A stretch of DNA of 5,124 bases, from positions 1 through 5,124 of the forward strand of contig JAUIEL010000516.1 of assembly GCA_030428825.1 (NCBI GenBank), given 5' to 3'. Made by a program: the position numbers and the translations under genes. A model generated the notes under the pieces. It was not told where the DNA came from. It did not search any database and saw only the letters and a program-made list of their open reading frames with translations. The stretch comes from a bacterium (GTDB lineage Bacteria; Planctomycetota; B15-G4; JADJEK01). Below, one piece after another: positions 1 to 5,124 of the stretch. Position 1 is the stretch's first letter, and the number at the start of each line of letters is the position of its first letter.

Positions 1-141
1 GCCCCGCCCGTCCCCCGCGAGCTAGTTTCGACCTTCCGAGAGCGCACGCGCTCGACCGAACGAAAGACCGCTCCGACGCCACGAGATCTCCACCCAGGAA
101 TCCTCCCCTCCCCCCCCGGACGTGGCGACGGGGCGATCACC
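1..141. other. Leading stretch with no convincing gene
   Basis: No credible coding region is visible here. One + strand frame reads a short Pro/Ser/Ala-rich tail (PRPSPAS) ending at TAG 23-25. This could be the C-terminus of a rightward gene lying outside the window, and the downstream terminator at 142-182 would suit such a gene, but seven codons cannot prove it. A pyrimidine-only run occupies 101-117 and ends in eight C (110-117). A small inverted repeat, gagcgc-ac-gcgctc, lies at 40-53 and may be chance in DNA this rich in G+C. Confidence 0.3.
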
Positions 142-182
142 ATCCGGCGGCCCGCATCCCCCTGGGCCGCCGGATCTTTTTT
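142..182 (+). terminator. Rho-independent terminator upstream of mutY
   Basis: The stem is a perfect 12-bp inverted repeat: ATCCGGCGGCCC at 142-153 pairs with GGGCCGCCGGAT at 164-175 across a 10-nt loop. A single C and then six T (177-182) follow. The T-run lies only on the right-hand side, so it acts on rightward transcription. It most likely ends an upstream + strand gene outside the window. Because mutY starts only 32 nt after the T-run, it could alternatively sit in a mutY leader as an attenuator, but no competing antiterminator fold or leader peptide is apparent. Confidence 0.85.
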
Positions 183-214
183 CGGTCACGCGGGCGACGG
201 TACGCTCGCTCGCC

Positions 215-1324
215 ATGTCGTCGCTCGCCGGTCCGCTCCTCGCCTGGTACGACGCGCATCGCCGCGACCTGCCGTGGCGACGCACCTCCGACCCGTGGGC
301 GATCCTCGTCTCCGAGGTGATGCTGCAGCAGACCCGCGTCGAGGTCGTCGAGGAGTATTGGCGCCGCTTCCTCGCCCGCTTCGACCGCCCGGCCGCGCTC
401 GCGGCGGCGGACGACGAGGAGCTCCTCCAGCACTGGGCCGGCCTCGGCTACTACCGCCGGGCGCGCTTCCTGAAGGCCGCGGCCGCCGCCGTCGTCGAGC
501 GGCACGGCGGACGCTTCCCGGCGGACTTCGACGCCCTCCTCGCGCTCCCGGGAGTCGGGCGGTACACCGCCGGCGCCGTCGCGAGCATCGCCTTCGGGCT
601 GCCGCGGCCGGTGGTCGACGGGAACGTCGCCCGCGTCCTGTCGCGGCTCTTCCTCGTGGAGGGGGACCCGACCCGGGGAGCGACGGCGCGGCGACTCTGG
701 CAGCTCGCCGAGGAGCACCTCGACCGGGAGCGCCCGGGCGACTTCAACCAGGCGGTGATGGAGCTCGGCGCGGTCGTCTGCCGGCCGAAGTCCCCTCGGT
801 GCGAGGACTGCCCGATCTCCGGCGCGTGTCGGGCCCGCCGCGACGGCGTGATCGACCGCTTCCCGACGCCGAAGGCGCGCCGCGCGCCGGTCGACGTCCG
901 GGTCGCCGCCGCGGTGCTCCGCCGGGCCGACGAGGTCGGCCTCGTCCGCCGGGACGCCTCCGCTCGGATGGCCGGCCTCCTCGACCTCCCGGCCCTCGAG
1001 CTCGCCCCGAGGACCGACGCCCCGCGACGACTCTCCGAGTGGCTCCGCGCGACGTTCGACGTCTCCGTCCCCCGCCTCTCCCGGGTCGGAACGGCCCGCC
1101 ACGGGATCACGCACCACCGGATCGAGGTCGAGGTGTACGAGGCGGAGCTCGCGCCGGGGACGGAGGCCTCGCCGCCGCGCGGGGACCTCGCCGCCGCCGC
1201 GCCGCGCCGGATCGCCGCGGCGCCCGACGCGGACGGGTTGCGTTGGTTCCGGTGCGAGGACCTGCCGGGGCTCGGCCTCTCCGCGCTCGGGCGGAAGATC
1301 CTCGCCGCCGCCGCGGACGCCTGA
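215..1324 (+). CDS. mutY: MutY adenine DNA glycosylase
   Basis: A 369-aa protein that removes adenine mispaired with 8-oxoguanine, starting base-excision repair and preventing G:C to T:A changes. Catalytic residues are all present: Glu34 in SEVMLQQT, Tyr117 after the helix-hairpin-helix LPGVGRYTAGA (111-121), and Asp135 and Asn137 in VDGNVARVL. GLGYYRRAR (76-84) and FNQAVMELG (177-185) are further family signatures. The [4Fe-4S] cluster loop is C189-X6-C196-X2-C199-X5-C205. A NUDIX-like 8-oxoG recognition domain fills about 226-369; its recognition loop reads ITH (298-300) where FSH is the best-studied form. Length is normal for the family. ATG 215 is chosen because it precedes the conserved LPWRR motif by 18 residues. 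The frame is open back to GTG 122, but that start would place the terminator inside the gene. No Shine-Dalgarno is visible. The stop lies 18 bp from the stop of the convergent hydrolase gene. Confidence 0.97.
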   Translation: MSSLAGPLLAWYDAHRRDLPWRRTSDPWAILVSEVMLQQTRVEVVEEYWRRFLARFDRPAALAAADDEELLQHWAGLGYYRRARFLKAAAAAVVERHGGRFPADFDALLALPGVGRYTAGAVASIAFGLPRPVVDGNVARVLSRLFLVEGDPTRGATARRLWQLAEEHLDRERPGDFNQAVMELGAVVCRPKSPRCEDCPISGACRARRDGVIDRFPTPKARRAPVDVRVAAAVLRRADEVGLVRRDASARMAGLLDLPALELAPRTDAPRRLSEWLRATFDVSVPRLSRVGTARHGITHHRIEVEVYEAELAPGTEASPPRGDLAAAAPRRIAAAPDADGLRWFRCEDLPGLGLSALGRKILAAAADA

Positions 1325-1342
1325 CCTTCGGAGCGGGGCGCT

Positions 1343-2215
1343 TCAGTCCCGGCGCGTCATCCCGTCGTAGACGAGCCCGACGAACCGGTCGGGCGGGAGG
1401 AAGCCGCCCCCGTACTCGCCGTCGAACTCCCGGGTCGGCCGGGCCGCGACGACCTCCTCCTTCGTCTTCCCCTCGTCGATCATCGCGCGGATCCGGTCGC
1501 GCACGGTGACCAGCATCTCGCGGGTCCGCTTCAGGTCCGAGACGGTCGCCAGCGGCCCGTGGCCGGGGATGATCCTCGTCCGCGGCGAGGCCCGCGCGAT
1601 CACCAGCGCCTGGGCGTCGACCACGCCGTCGATCACGCCGCCGCTGTCCGGATCGATGAACGGGTAGAGGCCGTGAAAGAACGTGTCCCCCATGTGGAAG
1701 ACGTCCGCCTTCGCGAAGTGGATGATCGCGTCGCCGTCGGTGTGCGCGTTCGGGACGTGGAAGACGTCGATCTCCTCGCCGTTCCAGTGGAACCGGACCG
1801 ACTCCGCGAACGTGATCACCGGGAGGGCCTTCGGCGGCGAATCCTGCTTCCGCCCCGCGATCGTCGGGTCGTTCGCGAGGCGCCGCCGGACGTTGTCGTG
1901 GGCGACGATCGTCGCGCCCCGCTCGCCGAGGTTCTCGTTCCCGCCGGTGTGGTCGCCGTGCCAGTGCGTGTTGACGAGGAACCGGACCGGCTCGTCGGTC
2001 ACCTCGGCGACCTTCGCCAGGATCCCCTCGGTGAGCGGCGCGAACTGGTCGTCGATCATGAAGACGCCGTCCTCGCCGGTGAGCACTCCGATGTTCCCGC
2101 CGCGGCCGAACAGGACGTGGACGTCGCCCGCGACCTTCTCCAGGCGGAACTCGACCTCGTCCTGGGTCGGGGCGACGACGAGGGAGAGCGCGAGGAGGAG
2201 CGTCGGGAGCGGCAT
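1343..2215 (-). CDS. MBL-fold metallo-hydrolase, probably exported
   Basis: A 290-aa metallo-beta-lactamase-fold hydrolase whose substrate is not known. The dinuclear zinc site looks complete: H84-W-H86-G-D88-H89, H158 in PNAHTDGD, D177 in MGDTFF, and H219 in IPGHG. Residues 5-15 are a Leu/Ala/Val-rich stretch resembling a short Sec signal core, but no Lys or Arg precedes it, so export is inferred rather than certain. The C-terminal GGGFLPPDRF segment recalls a widespread group of single-domain MBL proteins of about 290-310 aa. From family knowledge, members range from hydrolases of small esters and lactams to uncharacterised proteins; nothing here supports calling it a beta-lactamase. It is the second gene of the trxB operon, starting 3 nt after the trxB stop. 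No earlier in-frame start is possible because that TGA is in its own frame. No terminator is visible after its stop. Confidence 0.9.
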   Translation of the reverse strand: MPLPTLLLALSLVVAPTQDEVEFRLEKVAGDVHVLFGRGGNIGVLTGEDGVFMIDDQFAPLTEGILAKVAEVTDEPVRFLVNTHWHGDHTGGNENLGERGATIVAHDNVRRRLANDPTIAGRKQDSPPKALPVITFAESVRFHWNGEEIDVFHVPNAHTDGDAIIHFAKADVFHMGDTFFHGLYPFIDPDSGGVIDGVVDAQALVIARASPRTRIIPGHGPLATVSDLKRTREMLVTVRDRIRAMIDEGKTKEEVVAARPTREFDGEYGGGFLPPDRFVGLVYDGMTRRD

Positions 2216-2218
2216 CGC

Positions 2219-3151
2219 TCAGCCCTCCTGCGCCTCGAGCCACCGCTCGGCGTCGATCGCCGCCGCGCAGCCGGTGCCGGCCGCGGTGATCGCCTGCCGC
2301 CAGACCGGGTCCATCACGTCGCCGCACGCGAAGACCCCCTCCACGCTCGTCCGGGTGGTGCGGGTCGTCTTCAGGTAGCCGACGTCGTCCATCTCGAGCT
2401 TCCCCTCGAAGATCTCCGTGTTCGGCCGGTGCCCGATCGCGATGAACAGCCCTTCGGTCTCCCGGACCGACTCCTCCCCCGACACCGTGTCCTTCAGCTT
2501 CACCGCCTCGACCTTCTTCTGCGCCGGGTCGAGCACCTCGACGACCTCCCGGTTCCAGAGGAAATCGATCTTCTCGTTCTTCCTCGCCCGCTCCTGCATG
2601 ATCTTCGAGGCGCGGAGCTCGTCGCGGCGGTGGATCACGTGGACCTTCCTCGCGAACCGCGTGAGGAACATCGCCTCCTCCATCGCGGTGTCGCCGCCGC
2701 CGACGATGCAGACGTCCTTGTCCTTGAAGAAGAACCCGTCGCACGTCGCGCACGCGGAGACCCCGTACCCCATGAGCCGGGTCTCCGACTCGATCCCGAG
2801 CAGCTTCGCCGTCGCGCCGGTCGAGACGACGACCGACCTGGCCCGGTACTCCTTCCCCTCCGAGACGACCTTGAACGGCCGCTCCGAGAAGTCGACCTCG
2901 TCGACGTTCTGCGCGATCGTCTCGCAGCCGAACCGCTCGGCCTGCTTCTTGAACAGCTCCATCAGCTCGGGGCCCTGGACCCCCTCGGGGAAGCCCGGAT
3001 AGTTCTCGACGTCGGTCGTGATCATGAGCTGGCCGCCCGGCTGCACTCCCTCGAACAGGAGCGGCTCGAGGTTGGCGCGGCTGGCGTAGAGGCCGGCGGT
3101 GTAGCCGGCGGGGCCGGAGCCGATGACGATCACGTTGCGGAGGTCGGACAT
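2219..3151 (-). CDS. trxB: Thioredoxin-disulfide reductase TrxB
   Basis: A 310-aa cytoplasmic flavoprotein that uses NADPH to reduce thioredoxin. The N-terminal FAD site is GSGPAG (11-16), followed by PGGQL (38-42) and ENYPGF (49-54). The redox-active disulfide is C134-A-T-C137-D-G. The NADPH domain carries GGGDTA (151-156) and HRRDELRA (174-181), whose arginines indicate NADPH specificity. The C-terminal FAD motif is GDV (277-279) with RQAITAAGTG (285-294). Length and domain order match the low-molecular-weight bacterial type. ATG 3151 is fixed by the conserved beta-strand just after it, with a GGGAG Shine-Dalgarno 7 nt upstream. It is the first gene of a leftward operon with the MBL-fold gene and diverges from the HTH regulator. 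No thioredoxin gene lies in the window, so its partner is encoded elsewhere. A ferredoxin/flavodoxin-type relative is possible, but the NADPH motif argues against it. Confidence 0.97.
   Translation of the reverse strand: MSDLRNVIVIGSGPAGYTAGLYASRANLEPLLFEGVQPGGQLMITTDVENYPGFPEGVQGPELMELFKKQAERFGCETIAQNVDEVDFSERPFKVVSEGKEYRARSVVVSTGATAKLLGIESETRLMGYGVSACATCDGFFFKDKDVCIVGGGDTAMEEAMFLTRFARKVHVIHRRDELRASKIMQERARKNEKIDFLWNREVVEVLDPAQKKVEAVKLKDTVSGEESVRETEGLFIAIGHRPNTEIFEGKLEMDDVGYLKTTRTTRTSVEGVFACGDVMDPVWRQAITAAGTGCAAAIDAERWLEAQEG
2224..2228 (-). promoter_or_regulatory. Shine-Dalgarno of the MBL gene, inside trxB
   Basis: On the minus strand, GGAGG falls in the last codons of trxB (CAG GAG GGC) and lies 8 nt before ATG 2215. 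This is ideal spacing. It fixes the start of the hydrolase and suggests that its translation is coupled to termination of trxB. Confidence 0.8.
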
Positions 3152-3158
3152 GGGGTCT

Positions 3159-3163
3159 CTCCC
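3159..3163 (-). promoter_or_regulatory. Shine-Dalgarno of trxB
   Basis: On the minus strand, GGGAG sits 7 nt before ATG 3151 and supports that start codon. Confidence 0.7.
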
Positions 3164-3181
3164 GAGGCGGCGAAGCGCTGG

Positions 3182-3210
3182 ACATTAGCCGCCGGCGGAC
3201 GGCGGCTCAA
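3182..3210 (-). promoter_or_regulatory. Candidate sigma-70-type promoter of trxB
   Basis: Read on the minus strand, TTGAGC (3210-3205) resembles a -35 box. After exactly 17 bp, TAATGT (3187-3182) resembles a -10 box. Transcription would start near 3175, giving a leader of about 24 nt that contains the GGGAG Shine-Dalgarno. The matches are partial (4 of 6 and 3 of 6 to consensus), so this is inference. The spacer contains a perfect 10-bp palindrome, CCGCCGGCGG (3189-3198), which could be a protein site or simply a product of the base composition. Confidence 0.5.
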
Positions 3211-3235
3211 CGCGAGAAAGCCGGTCCGCCTTCTT

Positions 3236-3269
3236 GACAATCTTTCTTGTCTTGACAAACTCTATTGTC
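3236..3269. promoter_or_regulatory. Tandem palindromic operator before the HTH gene
   Basis: Two copies of GACAA-N6-TTGTC occupy 3236-3251 and 3254-3269, separated by TT and repeating every 18 bp. The half-sites in each copy are about 11 bp centre to centre, one helical turn, as expected for a dimeric winged-helix protein. The second copy extends to TGACAA/TTGTCA (3253-3270), and its last base is the A of the regulator's ATG. Two TTGACA hexamers (3234-3239 and 3252-3257) overlap the half-sites, so a bound repressor could block a promoter here; a convincing -10 box is not visible. The patch is clearly AT-rich against its surroundings. Autoregulation of the HTH gene is the likely role. The trxB promoter candidate lies about 25 bp away and might also be affected. 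Confidence 0.7.
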
Positions 3270-3944
3270 ATGACGACCGCGGACGCGACCCTCCCGACGC
3301 TGGAGTGCGTGGACGAGCCCGAGCGGGCGCGCACGCTCCTCCGCCCTCTCCGCCTCGAGGTGCTGGCGCGCGCCGCCGAGCCGCGCTCCGCCGCCGACAT
3401 CGCGGCCGAGCTCGACCTCCCCCGCCAGAAGGTGAACTACCACGTCCGCGAGCTCCATCGGGCCGGCTTCCTCCGACCGGCCGGGCGACGGCGAAAGCGG
3501 AACCTGACCGAGCAGCGGTACGTCGCCACCGCGCGCTCGTACGTCCTCTCCCCCGCGCTCCTCGGCCCGCTCGAGTGCCGTCCGGGCGACGACGACGACG
3601 CCCTCTCCGCCGCCTGCCTCATCGCCGCCGGGACGCGCCTGGTCTCCGAGACCGCGCTCGCGACCGCCGCCGCGAAGGCGCGGGGGAAGCGGGTGTCGAC
3701 CCTGACGCTCACCGCCGACGTCCGGTTCGAGAGCGCCGCGCAGCGCGAGCGGTTCGCCGAGGCGCTCGGCCGGGCGGTGGCGGACGTCGTCTCCCGCCAC
3801 ACCTCCCCCGCCGTCCGCGACGACGGGAAGCCCGCGAAGGGGAGGCCGTTCCGCCTCACGGTCGGCTGCCACCCGGTCCCGCCGGACGCGGCCGACGCCT
3901 CGCCCCCGCCCCGTTCGAACGCCCCGAGAGAGGAGCAGCGATGA
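3270..3944 (+). CDS. ArsR-like winged-helix transcriptional regulator
   Basis: A 224-aa putative DNA-binding regulator. Residues 19-36 form the first helix (RTLLRPLRLEVL is typical of ArsR-like HTH domains). SAADIAAELDLP then leads to the recognition helix at about 51-63, containing RQKVNYHVRELH, and a basic wing (RRRKR, 73-77). Residues 100-205 look like a small alpha/beta effector or dimer domain, with strands near 142-154 and 192-200 around a helix at 155-176. The four cysteines (13, 103, 116, 200) do not form the classic ArsR metal-binding pair, so metal sensing is not indicated. Four Asp (107-110) come from a short GAC repeat. ATG 3270 directly abuts the palindromic operator and has no Shine-Dalgarno, suggesting leaderless translation. 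TTG 3234 in the same frame would make the operator coding and is less likely. The stop overlaps the next start (ATGA), so the pair is one operon. The ligand is unknown. Confidence 0.88.
   Translation: MTTADATLPTLECVDEPERARTLLRPLRLEVLARAAEPRSAADIAAELDLPRQKVNYHVRELHRAGFLRPAGRRRKRNLTEQRYVATARSYVLSPALLGPLECRPGDDDDALSAACLIAAGTRLVSETALATAAAKARGKRVSTLTLTADVRFESAAQRERFAEALGRAVADVVSRHTSPAVRDDGKPAKGRPFRLTVGCHPVPPDAADASPPPRSNAPREEQR
3931..3935 (+). promoter_or_regulatory. Shine-Dalgarno of the SRPBCC gene
   Basis: AGGAG in the final codons of the regulator gene lies 5 nt before ATG 3941 and identifies that ATG as the start, within a frame that is open far upstream by chance. Confidence 0.75.
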
Positions 3945-4780
3945 CCGAGAAGCCTCCCCGCCCCCACGTCGGCCGCGTGGTCCGGAAGGAGATCGCGATC
4001 GACGCCGACGCCGCGCGCGTGTACGAGGCGTGGGCCGATCCCGAGCGGATCGCCTCGTGGTTCGTCGACCGCGCGGAAGGGGACATGCGGACCGACGACG
4101 TCGTGACCTGGATCTTCGAGCAGTTCGGGATGCGGCTGCCGGTCGAGGTGTTCGCGCGCGAGGACGGCCGGTACCTGGCGTTCGGGGGCGAGCCGCCCGG
4201 GCGCCCGGCCGCGCTCCAGGAGATCGAACTCCGGCCCGAGGGCGGCAAGACCGTCCTCCGCCTCGCGAACTCCGGGTTCGGCGAGGGAGACGCCTGGGAC
4301 GAAGAGCTCGCCGGCGTCGACTCCGGTTGGGAGATGGCGCTGGCGATGCTGAAGCTCTCCCTCGAGCGGTACCCGGGCCGGGCCCGTCGGCACACGATGG
4401 TCATGCACCCCGCGTCGTTCGAGTACGAGGCGCTCGCGCCCCGCTACTTCACGGCCGCCGGACTCGAGAGCTGGCTCGCGAGCGACGCCACGCTCGGCGC
4501 CGAGCCGGTCGGGCCCGGCGATCGCTTCGAGGTGGTGACGCGGGACGGCCCGACCGTCTCCGGGTCGGTCGCGGCGCGGAGCGGCTGGGAGGTCCTGATC
4601 GACTGGCCGGACCGCTCGGGCGCGTTGACGCTGAAGGGGTTCTCCGTCGGTCCGCAGGGCCGGATGGTGGCGGCCGCCTTCGACGCCTGGGACGGCGACG
4701 ACGCGTCGTTCGCCGAGGTCGAGCGGATGCTCGAGGCCGCGATTCCACGGCTCGTGTCGGCGCTCTCCTCACCGGACTAG
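3941..4780 (+). CDS. Tandem SRPBCC (AHSA1-like) domain protein
   Basis: A 279-aa cytoplasmic protein with no signal peptide or membrane segment. Residues 12-146 form an AHSA1-like SRPBCC domain: a first strand (VVRKEIAIDA), VYEAWADPERIASWF (27-41), strands to about 109, and a long C-terminal helix from GWEMALAMLKLSLE (129-142). Residues 150-275 appear to be a second, diverged copy: strand HTMVMHPA, then ALAPRYFTAAGLESWLAS (164-181), and a terminal helix (256-275). Typical single-domain members are about 140-170 aa, so this one is about twice that. SRPBCC folds enclose a hydrophobic ligand pocket; a link to Hsp90 activation is only a family name here. Paired ArsR-type regulator and SRPBCC genes are a recurrent bacterial arrangement of poorly known function. 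The 4-nt overlap with the regulator implies coupled translation and a shared task, perhaps sensing and binding the same small molecule (inference). Confidence 0.88.
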   Translation: MTEKPPRPHVGRVVRKEIAIDADAARVYEAWADPERIASWFVDRAEGDMRTDDVVTWIFEQFGMRLPVEVFAREDGRYLAFGGEPPGRPAALQEIELRPEGGKTVLRLANSGFGEGDAWDEELAGVDSGWEMALAMLKLSLERYPGRARRHTMVMHPASFEYEALAPRYFTAAGLESWLASDATLGAEPVGPGDRFEVVTRDGPTVSGSVAARSGWEVLIDWPDRSGALTLKGFSVGPQGRMVAAAFDAWDGDDASFAEVERMLEAAIPRLVSALSSPD

Positions 4781-4781
4781 C

Positions 4782-4819
4782 GACGGCCGGACACCCCCGT
4801 CGGGGGCCGTCCGGCCGTC
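4782..4819. terminator. Strong hairpin between convergent genes
   Basis: GACGGCCGGAC (4782-4792) pairs perfectly with GTCCGGCCGTC (4809-4819). Inside, CCCCC (4794-4798) pairs with GGGGG (4802-4806) around a GTC loop, giving 16 bp in all with a small asymmetric bulge. It begins one base after the SRPBCC stop. No T-run follows in either direction, so it may be a U-less terminator, a 3'-end stabiliser, or a stop for both convergent transcripts. Confidence 0.6.
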
Positions 4820-4833
4820 TCGCCGTCACGCGG

Positions 4834-4847
4834 CGGTCCGAGGACCG
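4834..4847 (-). terminator. Small hairpin after the leftward partial gene
   Basis: CGGTCC and GGACCG are separated by GA, 10 nt beyond the stop of the leftward gene. The stem is short and lacks a T-run, so it may be chance or a minor 3'-end element. Confidence 0.2.
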
Positions 4848-4857
4848 AGCGGGCGAG

Positions 4858-5124
4858 TCAGGACGACTTCACCCGGTCCATCAGCGCGGCGATCCGGTCG
4901 TCGAGCTCGAGCCCGCGGACCTTCGAACGGAGGCGCGTCAGCTCGCGCAACGCCGCGCGCGGGTCCTCCTCCGCCTCCGCCTCCAGCGCGTCGAGGCGAG
5001 CCGCCGCGGCGGCGACGATCTCCGCCCGCACGTCCTCGACGCGCTTCTGCAGCGGCTCCGGCCACTCGTCCGACTTCGCCGCCGCCTTCTCGACCAGGCG
5101 CATCCCCTTCGCGAACTCTCCCTC
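4858..5124 (-). CDS. C-terminal part of an unidentified helical protein
   Basis: This leftward frame ends at TGA 4860-4858 and is open to the window edge, so the gene is probably cut off. An ATG at 5103 would give 81 aa, but the codons before it continue in frame (EGEFAKG) with G/C-rich third positions, and the purine-rich GGGAGAG lies 12 nt away, somewhat far for a Shine-Dalgarno. An internal Met is more likely. The visible 89 residues are almost wholly helical, rich in Ala, Glu and Arg, with a possible coiled coil near the middle (RVEDVRAEIVAAAAARLDAL). The pattern GEFAKGMRLVEKAAA, then DPRAALRELTRLRSKVRGLEL, resembles repeat-like helical tails that follow thioredoxin-fold or TPR regions in some bacteria; this is a weak impression. 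It has no signal peptide or metal motif. Function is unknown. Confidence 0.6.
   Translation of the reverse strand, partial: EGEFAKGMRLVEKAAAKSDEWPEPLQKRVEDVRAEIVAAAAARLDALEAEAEEDPRAALRELTRLRSKVRGLELDDRIAALMDRVKSS

Noticed and set aside
110..117. Run of eight C as a possible phase-variation tract
   Set aside because: It is not inside a supported gene or a clear promoter spacer, and homopolymers are common in DNA of this composition.
137..1117. Antisense frame opposite mutY
   Set aside because: It shows no signature motif and overlaps both the terminator and a well-supported gene.
274..1509. Long open + strand frame overlapping mutY
   Set aside because: Shifted-frame shadow of mutY made mostly of Arg, Pro, Gly and Ala, without recognisable domains.
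1107..3185. Long open minus strand frame of about 690 codons
   Set aside because: It is a shifted frame over trxB and the MBL gene, rich in Arg, Gly and Pro, with no family motif.
3188..3206. GCCGCC/GGCGGC inverted repeat near the trxB promoter as a second operator
   Set aside because: Made only of G and C in a GC-rich background, so chance is likely; it is mentioned under the promoter but not called an operator.
3588..3600. Short GAC repeat
   Set aside because: It simply encodes four Asp in a surface loop of the regulator and is too short to be a notable repeat.
1559..3940. Very long open + strand frame running into the SRPBCC gene
   Set aside because: It lies antisense to trxB and the MBL gene, whose motifs are unmistakable, and passes out of frame through the regulator. 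High G+C explains the lack of stops. The real start is ATG 3941 with its Shine-Dalgarno.
3437..4408. Antisense frames opposite the regulator and SRPBCC genes
   Set aside because: Low-complexity Arg/Ser/Pro translations, with coding support clearly on the + strand.

Overview
The window is very G+C-rich bacterial chromosome. Third codon positions are almost all G or C, which leaves several long antisense frames open by chance. Nothing in it is a phage gene, transposase, tRNA, rRNA or CRISPR array. The gene set (MutY, TrxB, an exported-type metallo-beta-lactamase-fold protein, and an HTH/SRPBCC pair) fits a free-living high-GC bacterium such as an Acidobacteriota, Gemmatimonadota or deltaproteobacterial-type lineage. 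That placement is an impression from protein style and composition, not a demonstrated assignment.

Layout, left to right. Bases 1-141 hold no convincing gene, though the tail of a + strand gene may end near base 25. A perfect 12-bp stem followed by six T (142-182) is an intrinsic terminator for rightward transcription. Only 32 bases later comes mutY (215-1324, +), an adenine DNA glycosylase with all catalytic and iron-sulfur residues. It converges on a leftward two-gene operon with 18 bp between the stop codons. That operon is trxB (3151-2219, thioredoxin reductase) followed by an MBL-fold hydrolase with a possible signal peptide (2215-1343). The two are separated by 3 nt, and the Shine-Dalgarno of the second gene lies inside the last codons of the first.

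The trxB promoter region is shared divergently with a rightward pair. This pair is a winged-helix regulator (3270-3944) and a protein with two tandem SRPBCC/AHSA1-like domains (3941-4780), joined by an ATGA overlap. Directly before the regulator's ATG sit two tandem copies of the palindrome GACAA-N6-TTGTC, 18 bp apart, in an AT-rich patch. This is the best candidate for an autoregulatory operator. A strong hairpin without a U-tract follows (4782-4819). The window ends with the C-terminal part of an unidentified helical leftward protein (4858 to beyond 5124).

The most interesting points are the tandem operator fused to the start codon of an apparently leaderless regulator, the regulator plus double-SRPBCC module, and the tightly coupled trxB-MBL operon, whose two genes share a reading frame across a single UGA. 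No clearly new system is evident beyond these.
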